Notes under the pieces: generated by a model
What the model was told of the DNA's origin: nothing
What the model saw: the letters and a program-made list of their open reading frames with translations, nothing else
Database searches by the model: none
Translations under genes and position numbers: made by a program
NCBI GenBank assembly: GCA_949752735.1
Contig: OX457053.1
Coordinates: 22,509,818-22,573,817, forward strand
Source: Lumbricus terrestris
Taxonomy: Eukaryota; Annelida; Clitellata; Crassiclitellata; Lumbricidae
DNA: 64,000 nt
Direction: 5' to 3'
In this document: one piece after another, positions 10,701 to 22,900 of the stretch
Layout: each line of letters begins with the position of its first letter
Position numbering within the stretch: the first letter of the stretch is position 1

Positions 10701-13700
10701 GAGTGTATCACTGTGTATGAATGTATGCCAATGATTTGCTGATGACGCACTTGATTAGTGGTGGTGTTTGCAGTTTAACGTCACTGTGTGGTAACAAAGA
10801 CCATTAGCGACGCCCTCCTCCTTTATCCAGGATTGGGACTGGCACTGGCAGAGTGCGACCAGTGGCGGAGTTTAGTCTGACTCACTCAGTTATTTGAATG
10901 TTGTTAATTAATATTCATTTATTAATATAATATTCGTGACGTGTGAACGTTACTTGTTTGAATGACTCGGTATTTGAATATTCGTCTGCTCGATCATTTA
11001 AATTAATTATTATTTATATAATAATAATAATAATTATTATTATTATAATTATTATTATTATTATAATATTAATTATTATTTAAATTAATCGTTCATATGC
11101 TAATATATTCGTGACGTCAGTGAAGGAGGCCTAACCAATGGTTACGTCCGATGAGCTGTGCGTCTCGAGGAACTTGTTGAGGTGTTGCCAGACTCGCGGC
11201 AGCCAATCAGCGATCTTGTTCATCTCCTGGTTTCGAACCCCCGTCTTCACCTCCTCCTCGACCAGCTTGTGCCTGAGGTAGCGACCGAGGAACCCCTTCA
11301 CTGGTTCCATGTGGTTGGCACAGAGCACCCACCGGAAGTTGTGATGCAGCTGGAGGTTCGTCGTCGAGCAGGTCGTCTGATTCATCGTTCCGATTATGTA
11401 CGGGCTGCGACGAAAAATAACAACAGTTCAGGCATCGTCTTTGAAAGCGTGCAGAGTGCGTCGGAAAAAGCTCAGACGTTACTTCAAATGCGTACAAGAT
11501 GGCCAAAAATCAGAGTCTAAACAACGTTTTAAAAGTGTAGAGAGTGCGCCGAAAAGTTCATATGCAATCTTAAATGGGAACAAGATGGCCGAAAAATAAC
11601 AGTCCAGACTTTTTTTTATAAGCGTACAGAGTGCGCCGAAAAGTTCATACGTAATTTCAAATGCGTGCAAGATGGTAAAAAATCAGTCTAAATAGCGTTT
11701 TATAAGTGTACAGAGTGCGCCGGGAAGTTCATAAGTAATCTCAAATGAGAACAAGATAGCCGAAAAATAAGAATCCAGACAGCGTTTTTTATAAGCGTAC
11801 AGAACGCACCGGAAAAGTTCAGACGTAATTTCACATGCGTACAAGATGGCCAAAAATCACAGTCTAAACAATGTTTTAAAAGTGCACAGAGTACGCAAGA
11901 AAAAGTCCAGACCGATTCAAATGCGTACAAGATGGCAGACAGCTTGCAGCTCAGACAACGCTTAATAAGCGTACAGAATGCACCGGGAAAAGTTCATACT
12001 AATTTCAACTGCGTAAAAGAAGATGGCAAAAATAACCTTCCAGCTATAACGTCAAGAGTATTTAGCCTACATTAATGATATTTACACGACGACAATTATA
12101 TCGCAGGGTTAAGCGATTGGGATATCTCCCTTCTCATTACCCTGATTTTGACCGCTTGATTGACGATGCAGACGTTAGACTCTTAAAGTGTGTCATCTGG
12201 AATTTCAATCATGTACTCCGAAGCCTATTTCCACCTATTGTTAAAAGGCCTTTAATTTCACCTCTCGTGTCCTTTTTAAGACTGTTCGCAGTGCTAACTC
12301 TAGCTAGGAACCAGAAATCTATCTTTCGCATGCTCCCAACCTAAATTCTGATGACATTCATTATTTTAGCCCATTTGTTTCTTTTAAATCCTTTTTTCAT
12401 GTAATAAGTTGCGGTATGTCAACTTAATTTTTTCTTGAATAAACGAAGTATATATATATATATATATATATATACAATATTCCGATCGAGATGCATTTGC
12501 CCGACTTACCACTGCTGGTGTTTGACGCTCAGGAAGCCAGTGAAGACTTCACCGAGGGACCCGACATGATGGAGGTTGTCGAGTATGATGATGCTGGGAA
12601 GATCGGCGGCGTTGTGCTCGCACTGCTCAGCTATGTTGGCCAGGTATTGGCGAAGCTCCTTGCTTGACTTGTGGTCAACGTTAAACGTGGCCACCAAACC
12701 AGCCAACAAATCTTTGCCGGACCTATAAGATGTTCAGCATGTATATAATGTAAAGTAATACAGAGCTTCATCAGTGCTTAATCTAGGCATCTCTGAGGGG
12801 AGTTTCTCCAGGAATCACATTCCCAGACAAATCTAGAGTTTTTGTTTGCATGCACTTTTCGTGACATATGTAATATATAATATCCCCCCACCCCCAGAAA
12901 AATTACATACGTAACATTTTCCCCCATAAAAATTGGAAAGGTCTTGTGTACAGGTATATATTTGATAAGTAAAATCGCTATGATTCTAACGGAAATTTTA
13001 ACAGAAAGACCAAGCAAAGGTCGACAGAACAAAGGGTGTTAACGGTGACAGCCTGAGCGGTTGCTATCCTCTGAAAACATCCGTTTTTGTCCCCCCCCCA
13101 GAAACGTGAACCTCCAAGTGCGGGTAATAGATAAAACACTATGCATGGTCTCACGTCGAAGCGCTGGGCAATTGCGCCTGAAGGAATTGACTAAGGTCTC
13201 TACACGACGGCTTGAGGTGGATTCGAACCTGCAACCCTCCGACTGCAAGACAACGAACATATACTACGACACACGCATGGGTCGCGGTGGTGTAGTGGGT
13301 ATGTTCGTCGCCTTGCAGCCGAAATGTTGCAGGTTCGAATTCACCTCAAGTCGCCGCGTAAGGACCTTGGTCAAGTCCTTCACTCGCAATTGCTCAGCGT
13401 TTCGGCGTAAAACTCCGATGCAGTGTCCGCTCTGTAGTCGGGAGTGCCTCTGAGTAGAGAGCTTGAAGGGGCGCTATAACAAGTGCACATGCAAACAAAC
13501 AAACAAAACAAACACTGGATGCACAGACACACACAGAAGAAGAAGGCAGACAGACAGACACACAGAAGACACACAGACAGACACACAGACAGACAGACAG
13601 AGAGACAGACAGAGAGACAAACAGACAGACAGACAGACAGATAAGAAGCGATACATACACAGACACGACGTATTCAGCCAGCTTCTGTGCGAGGTAGGTC

Positions 13701-16700
13701 TTCCCTGTTCCGCTCGGTCCGCATAGAATGATCCGACGATGTTCGAGCAGTAGAGAAACATAGCGCTGCATAATCGCCTTTGGAATCAACGTCTCGAATG
13801 CCAAACAGTCGACGCTCTTCTCTTGCGTTCCTATCAACATCATCATCGTCGTCGTCGTCGTCGTCGTCGTCGTCATCATCATCATCATCATCAATCATCA
13901 TCATCGTCGTCATCATCATCGTCATCATCGTCGTCGTCGCCGTCACCGTCGTCGTCATCATCATAATAAGTCATCATTATCATCAGTTCATCCAATTATC
14001 ATCGTAATCGTCATCATCATCATCATCATCATCATCGTCATTAACGTCGTCGTCAATATACCCGTCATTGTCATAATCATAATAATCATCATAATCATCG
14101 TGATAATCATCGTCATCGTCATATTCCGCCATGGTAATCATCATCATCATCATCATCATCATCGTCGTCGTTGTCGTCGTCATCATCATCATCAACATCA
14201 TCACCGTCAACGTTGCCATAGCAGCTATCACCAAAATTTTGGTCACTTACCCTTGAGCGTGACACAGACTGCCTCTGGTTGCTCTCTGAGGCATTCGTAC
14301 GGAGACTGGTCGGGAGCCTTAGAAGCTGAAACGGAACACACACTCATATTTCATTACTATCAACAGCGATCAATGCAAGAATGAAACACAGTGGTTGTGT
14401 GTTCATAATTTTATATAACGTTAGTTCAAAGCGTTTTAGAGGTGTTGTAAGAGATGTCACGTCATCAGCGCGCTGGACAAAATCGCGCCCACATAAGCGC
14501 GCCGAAATATGCGCGCTGTAAAATTTGCCTGACAAATGAGCACCTACGAAAGCGCGCAGAATACATTATAATGACAAAATAGCAAGGTATTTTCCACAAA
14601 ACAATAAAAATTCTTTTCATCAATCCACTTCTGTTTAGCAAATTATTTTCATAACTACATCTACCAGTATGAATCATTTTCATCAAGCCAGCTTCTGCTC
14701 AAGCAACAGATATTTTCATCAACCCAGCTTCTATTTAAACAGTAACTATTTTCATCGAATCGGGTTAATTTTTAAGCATGACCACTTTTTATTAGGCTAA
14801 TCCAACTTCCATTTTGGCAAGAATGACATCATCAATCAAGCTTCTAATATAATCATGAGTTCATATCATCAGCCTACATTCTATTTAAACAACTATTTTC
14901 ATCAATCCGAATTCTATGCAAGTATGACTTTCATTTATCCATGCATCCAAATTTTATTTTTCCAAGGTTTTTCATCTATCCAGTCACCATTTAATTTTGA
15001 CTTCTTTTCGTCAGTCCATCTTCTATGTAGCAAGAATTATTTTAACCAATCCAGCTTCCATTTAATCGGTATACTTTTCATCAATCCAGCTTCCATCTAG
15101 ACAAGAACAACTGCTTAGGCAAGAATTAGAACGGGCTAATTATATCAGACTTAGACGACATCTGCTAGCTTTGGTTCCACTATATCGTAACCTGCCATTG
15201 CCTTTGACCGCGCGCTATTGTCGGCGCGCTTTTGTCCCGCGCGCAATTGACGATTCGCGCTTCTGTCAGCGCGCTTTTTTCGGCGCGCTTTTGTCCTGCG
15301 CGCTTGTGACGGGGTATCGTTTTAAAACGATCATGCAGCATCGAATTCTTATCGAGATCTTTTGTGACCGACAGTAAAAATTGCGTTCTGCTAGCTTGAA
15401 GTTTCGAACAAACGAAAGTTGATTTGAATTGACTCAAATCAAATTCAACTCAAATTTATTGTTCCCATCAATGTGCAAGATATGATCGGCGTAACAAAAT
15501 AACAACTTTATGCATAGTTAATTCGGTCATGCAATAAGAATTCAAAAAAAGGAAATTAATGTTTGTGAACCAATAAATTTGACTTGATCTTGATATTAAC
15601 AACAAAATTCCTTCATTAATATAATTTGATGGATGGATGGATCCGATAATTCCGATTTGACCAGGGTCTATGACAACAGAGGCCGTTACCCTGGACAGAA
15701 ATTTGCTCGGCGTATTACAGCACTGAAGAGCAAGGTTCTGAACAATTTATTGTCTTGTTATAGAATCAGAGAATCCTATAAAAAGGTTTGTATTAACTCC
15801 ATATTCTAAATATATCGCTAGCCATTGTATAGAGCCAACTACGGCGAACTGGGTCCAAAATATCTCACTGCTAATTCTTGATTAAACTTGATGGCTGGAT
15901 CCAGAGTTCAATGACAGCTTATGATAACAAGCAATCGCTCCCGTCAGTTTATTAGTTCTCGTTCTGGAATTATTTAAATATGTCAGCGAAACGAGCTTTA
16001 AAGGTGTGTTAACGTGGCCCTAGAGTATCCAGTTAATTTGATCTCGAATGACCACTCTGACCAAGGGCCCTTATTTGTTTGTTTATTTGTATGAGCACTT
16101 GTTATAGCGCCCCTTCAAGCTTTCTACTCAGAGGCGCACCCGACTACTGAGCGGACACTGCATCAGAGTTTCACGCCGAAGCGCCGAGCAATTGCGAGTG
16201 AAGGACTTGTCCAAGGTCCCTACGCGGCAACTTGAGGTGAATTCGAACCTGCAACCCTTCGGCTTCGGCCACATGGCGACGAACATAGGCTACCTACTAC
16301 TACACCACCGCGCACCACATTGGTCGATATGGCTCGATTTTGCACGAAGCAATCTGCAAATCCAACCACATCAATTTTGTGTCCTGTACAACGAGAAATT
16401 CCTGCTAAATAAAAAAAATTATATTCCATATTTCATAGCCATTGTATAACCGTCACTATAACGACATAATTACTTCGGCCAATTGGGCCGACCTAGAGTC
16501 TTGGTGTATCGAAAGTAAATGGCGTTATAGCCGACTATCAAAGCGAGGTTGAGAGCGTTTTAAAGGTGTTTAAAGGCGGCTCATTGGAATCCAATGTATC
16601 CAGTATTCAGGCTATCCATAGCTTGTGTGTAGGTTCACAAAGACCGTTAACGTCGGCATTGCTTATAATTATATAACTCCTGATTAATCAAGTCATTGAA

Positions 16701-16907
16701 TCATAATTGAACTTCCGAGCAAAGATGACCGGAACTTTCTCTCTATAGATCTTTTCAAAGATAATTATCACTAAAGCATAGTCTAGCTATCGATTCAATT
16801 CAATTCCAATAACTGAATGCTCCCTTTGATATTATTATTTTAATGTAATTTTTGTCTGTCTCAATGTACCAGGTTGCGGTTTGCCAACCTGTTTTTGCTC
16901 ATTAAAC

Positions 16908-16969
<62 letters not shown>

Positions 16970-19900
16970 AAAGACAACTTTGGTAGAAACTCGGCAAATC
17001 GACTTAGTTGAAAAAACCTTTTCGACGTGGTTGACTGCAGGCTTTTGAAATATTTACTCAATAGTTTTTTGCGCAGTTTCAAGTTTCTTGAACTAACTTC
17101 AATTGGAGACTGCACATGTCTAACAATCCCTCCCCCACTAATTTCCGGAAAATAACTTTGTCGCCATCTTGGATTTTTACACCGTCATTTACCTCAAATG
17201 TAGTAGGATTAAATGATAACTTGTATTTCTGCCCAAACGTTGCATATCGTCATTGTTCACCATTATTACGACTATTTACCTATTTACTTCGGACATGGCC
17301 ACTTGACATTAGGAAATAGGTAAACAAATTAATCGATTATCAATCAAAACAAAGAAATCAACCGATTGAAATTTTAACGATTAATCCATTAATTAATCGT
17401 TAAGATTATCGATTAATTAATCGTTAAAATAATCGATTAATTAATCGTTAAGATAATCGATTAATTAATTGTTAAGATAACCGATTAATTAATCGCTACA
17501 ATAATCAGATAATTAATCCTTAAAATTATCGATTAATCAAATTGTTAAAATCCGCAGCGCTGCTTATTTTATTAACATTTTGTACATACTGTTCTGTCTA
17601 CAGGAGAGGTTAAGTAAGTAAGCAAACAAGTAAGCAACCCTTATGTGCATCTGACAAGCGCACATACATTACCCTTCACAAAACGATCACATTGGAAAAA
17701 CTTATCTAGAGAACAGCAGTTTAAGGTCACACGTGTAGCTTGATATAATTGAAAATGGATCTGTTGTTAAAACTATTTCTAGACAAATTTATTTTAACGA
17801 GAGGCAGCAATAAAGGGTGTCCTCTCTTTTCGGAGTAAACACTTGTCCTCGCGAACAGGTGCAAGAGCTTAAACACCCTTAAAACGCTCTCAACCACGCT
17901 CTGATATACTCGGCTAAAGCATCGTTCACAATGTCATCCATTATTTGCAATAGAAAGTTCATCTAATCTATTAATAGCTGTATGTCTTACATTTTGTGCG
18001 GATGATGTCTCCAACACGGTACATGAGAATGCTGTCGGACGTTAGCCCCATGCTGCTTGAAGGCTCGATCCGCGTCATGTATTCCTTGAAGGCCTTGCGA
18101 AGCGTACTCTCAAAGGATTCCCATTTCGTCAGTTTACTGACCAGGAGGGCGCCGATCAGCATCTCTCCTGGTTTCGTCTAAATCAGAGAAATCAGTCCTC
18201 AACTTTTTAGATCGTATGCAAGCATATGATATAGACAGATAATTTAAAAAATAATAATTTTTCCTATTACAAAATTATTGGCATAACCTGTTGCTGCTTC
18301 TTCTCACTTGTACTTGGGTAATCATGACAGCGGGGCACTAGTTCTTACGGGTTATCTCCTTGCTTTTTTTCAAATAATTGCTGTGAAATGAACTTGGTAG
18401 TGCTTCACAACTTGTGTTCAATGTGCCCACCACCAGTGCCAAGACTTCTTTTGAGTCTCTTTGCAAAGTTCTTGATGGACCTGTTGATTAATCTGAAAGA
18501 TTCCTTATTTACCAATTTGACTGTCATCTTGCTAAGTGACTTCTCAGTGACGTGCAGCTAGGCTGGTACCCAGTTTCTTTTTTAAATAGTAATAATAATG
18601 ATCATCTGGCAAAATCAAGGCTATTTGATAACAAATATTTGAGATGAGACTTAATAAAATTGTGTCTTTGTTAATTTTTGTTGCGTTACCCTGATAAACA
18701 AGGCAAGATGCTAAGTGAAATTGGAGAAGTTAAAAATCGGTGGAAAGAATACACAGAGGAACTATATAAGGATGAAAACGCCAATGGAACAGAAGAAGAA
18801 GGGAGAATGGAGATAGAAGAGCAGATAGGGGAAGCAAAGGAAGACATTGGCCCGGAACTGCTAGAAGAGGAAGTAAGAACAGCGATAAAAGAACTGAAAA
18901 ATGACAAAACAGAAGGGTATGATGATATACCAGCTGAGATGTTGAAGAGCCTGGATGAGAAAGCAATGAAGGAAATAATCAAAATATGCCAGGAGATATA
19001 CACATCAGGAATTTGGCCGGAAGACTACCTACATTCCATCATGGTACCAATCAAAAAGAAGCCAAACGCAACTAAATGTGAGGACCACCGCACTATCAGT
19101 CTCATTACACATGCGTCAAAGATTCTGATCAGAATCCTAACAAAGAGGATACAAGCAAAAACAGATGCAATACATGAGATAGGAGATGATCAGTTCGGGT
19201 TTAGGAAAGGCATGGGAACTAGAGATGCAATTGGGTCGCTGAGAGTAATAACAGAAAGAAGTTGCGAAATAGGAAAGGATGTATACATATGTTTTGTAGA
19301 CTATGAAAAGGCGTTCGACAGAGTGGACTGGAAGAGACTGATGAAGGCATTGAGAAGAGTTGGCGTAGACTGGAGAGATAGAAGACTGATAGGCAATCTG
19401 TATATGGGACAAAAAGTACAGATAAGGATAGAGGGTGAATATTCTGAACAAGGAAAGGTAGGAAGGGGGGTAAGACAGGGATGCCCACTTTCACCGCTGC
19501 TGTTCAATATATATATATAGAGGAGATAATCAAGGAGGCATTGGAAGAACTGGAGGAAGGGATAAAAGTGGGAGGAATGTGGATCAGGGCATTAAGATTC
19601 GCAGACGATCAAGCAATGATGGCAGAAAGTCAGGAAGGGTTACAAACAATGATGGACCGGCTGAATACAACATCAAAAGAATACGGAATGAAAATCAACA
19701 TAAAGAAAACAAAGGTTATGAGAATAAGCAAAGGAGAGAAGAAGGCAGTTAAAATATTCATAGATGGAGAAGAAGTAGAACAAGTCAAGGAATTTGCGTA
19801 TCTCGGCAGTACGATTACGGAAGATGCTAGATGCCACAGAGAAATACAACGAAGGATTGTACTAGGAAAAGATGCATTTGAAAAGAGGAAAGAGCTACTG

Positions 19901-22900
19901 AGAAGAGGAATCAATAAGGAGCTGAAAAAGAAAATGATAAAAACCGTAGTATGGAGTGTGATGTTATATGGATCAGAGACATGGACTATGCGAATGGAAG
20001 ACATCAAGAGAATTGAAGCATTTGAAATGTGGTTATGGAGAAGGATAGAAAGAATCAGCTGGAGGGATCATATCAGCAATGAGGAGGTATTGAGAAGAGT
20101 CGGAGAAAAGAGAGCGATGATACACACAATTAGAGAAAGGCAAAGAAGATGGATCGGGCACACACTCAGAGGAGACTCGATGCTGCGAACAATCATAGAG
20201 GGGAAAATGGATGAAAAAAGAACGAGAGGCAGACCAAGACAAAGACTGTTAGACTGGATGATGAAAGATGGCTATCAGAAGATGAAAATGAAAGCGCAGA
20301 ACAGAGAAGAATGGAGACGTCAAACATTCGAACCTGCCTAAGGGCAGAGCACGGAAAAGAAGAAGACCCTGATGAATCGTCAAAAAACGGGGAATGGCCT
20401 CACTAAAAGTGGTATAACTTTTGTTGTGTTTGAAATATTTTGGTGAAATCTGGTCATCATGTGTAAATATGAATTGTCGTTAAGCCTGTAAAATTTCATT
20501 TATAAATTCTTACTTCTGGCTAAGATATTGGCCAGAATAATTAGATTGGTTTGTTGATACTTGTTGTTGCATCGCGTTTTTGAATCGACAAAAAACGGTG
20601 GGCGGCTTCACTAAAAGTGGTATAACTTTTGTTCTGTTTGAAATATTTTATTGAAATCAGGCCATCATGCGTATATATGAATTGTCTATAAGCCTGTAAA
20701 ATTTCATTTTTAAATTCTTACTTCTGGCCAAGATATGGGTAAAAATCCGTAGGGGGTTACTTTTTATGGCCCACCCTGTAGATTATATATTTTAATTTGG
20801 GACCGCCGTTCGGAGTTTTGCCGATGGGTGGATCCGATTTGACCAGCGTCTATGACAACAGAGCCGTTACCCTGGACAGAAATATGCTTGGCATATTACA
20901 GCACTTAAGAGCTTTTTTAGAATATTTTTGATCCCATATATAGTTACATAAAATTTTCTCTTTTATAGGTTTAGATGCGATCGTTTCAACAGACTAAGCA
21001 ATGCATGTTCCAGTGAGTCTACTTAAAAAATTCTTTTCAACGAATAAAAATGGTGTCTTATAGATATATTGCCTTGCACGTGTGTCTTTTCTTTTCAAAG
21101 AATAAAAACGAAAAACTAGAGAAATCATTGTAAATAATGCAGTTGTGTCATTTCTTACTACAGTGGTAGGCGACTTAGTGTAACAGAAAATTCTGGTAAA
21201 CTAAGGGCTAGCGTAAAACTAATAAGTCCACTTGCTTAACTAACTTAACTTAACCAACCAGCTTCCTGGAGTATTAGAATCAGTACAAGTGCAAATAGAC
21301 TTGGTGAGCAGACAAAATAAGATGCTATCGATTAAAAAATTAATGATCCCTTGCATGGGTTAAACCTTATTGTAGTCCTACATTGAAATAAATAATACAA
21401 TGAACAATTACTTCTACATCAGAAATTTTTTTAAAGAATTTTCCAAAAGTATCAAACTCACTTTAAATAAAATTCATTCCCTTGCAATGCACCGTTTACT
21501 ATAACATCTGTCTCGGTTTTCGGTATCTTTAATGAAATGAATTATATTGAAAAGTCTTTTTACCTCTAGACTTCCAACGTCGGTGTTTGAGCCAAGAAGA
21601 ACAGAGACAAGAACTCTTCTGCCTTCTTTCTTTCCGGATAATTCCACAGGACTTGACGTACCTTCTGGAAGGTCAATCAATCAATCAATCAATCAACCAA
21701 TTAATCAGTCAATCAATCAGCCAACCATTTTCTAAGACTGCATTAATTCTTTTAAATAATCCAACAGTTGAACTGGGGACATAATATAGTTCGTTAAAGT
21801 CCCATAATGACTTATTACGGTTGGGCACAGCGGTGGTGTAGCGGTTATGCTGTATCTTGTGACCGGATGGTCCCAGGTTCGAATCTACCTCACACCTCTG
21901 CGTAGTGACCTTGGACAAGTTGCTCACTCACAATAATTATTGTCTGTGAGGAAGGCAATGGGGAACCACCTCACTCATCTTTTATCTCCCAGGTCACAAA
22001 AGCAATGAACCTGACCTCGGGCAGAGAACTCATCATCACAGCCATTTAAGCATTGCAAAGTAACGAGGTGCTCTTCAAGTGCAAGGATCAGCTTACTGGA
22101 TAATTATCAATCCCAGGTTGGGAGTTCAAATCCCAGCTAAGGCAATTTTTTTTAGAGATTTTCATCCACCTGCACCACTTACTTTCTCAGGTATGATGAG
22201 TACACTGGTGAGTACACTGATGAGTACACTGGTGAGTACACTGGTGAGTACACTGATGAGTACGCTGGTGAGTACACTGATGAGTACACTGATGAGTACA
22301 CACACTGTCGGTGGGAAGATCGAATGGAAAGGTAGAGGCCTGACCAGCCGCCTTCATATGCTGACGATAAAGTAGAAGAGGGAGTGAGAGTTTTGACTCA
22401 GCATGCGTAAACTAATCATTAATAATGATTAGTTAACTGAGCTAGAACTATCATTTCTTCTTCTACTGGCTGGTAAATGAACTCTCTAGCACGCCAATGG
22501 CTGCTTCAGAGTAAACTTAAGGGACTGCTCTCTTTCATCTTCTGTTTCTTTTCCCCTTTCCCCTATCCGCTTCCCATGCCCTTCCACTTCCGCTTCCACT
22601 CCACTAACCTTTCCCGTCCCATCTCCTTCGCTATCATCTTTCCTCTTGGCACTATTAGCTATTAACTATTAGCTCGTTCACTGCTTCTGTTTCACAGTAT
22701 ACTCACTGATTTATGATTGTAACAATAATACTTGCACAATGCAATAAACAAACACACAATCAATCTCATAGATATAATTATTGCCTTGCCATGGTGTCTT
22801 GTCTGGTTGATTGTCCATTCATCCATTCATTCATTCATTCATTCAATCAATCATTCATTCATTCACTCATTCATTCATTCATTCATTCATTCACTCATTC

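Larger units (their letters stand above)
15320..17990. other. NAV intron W14-W15, proximal part
   Basis: Contains a dispersed repeat at 15,640-15,735 (GATTTGACCAGGGTCTATGA, GTTACCCTGGACAGAAAT) that recurs at 20,835-20,900, plus the SINE at 16,093, the LINE-like tail at 16,830 and the palindromic array at 17,330. No gene. Confidence 0.6.

Noticed and set aside
13394..13660. Cys/Val/Ser-rich extension after the Walker A exon
   Set aside because: Read-through into the TCTG array and SINE; conserved NAV sequence stops at LAEY.
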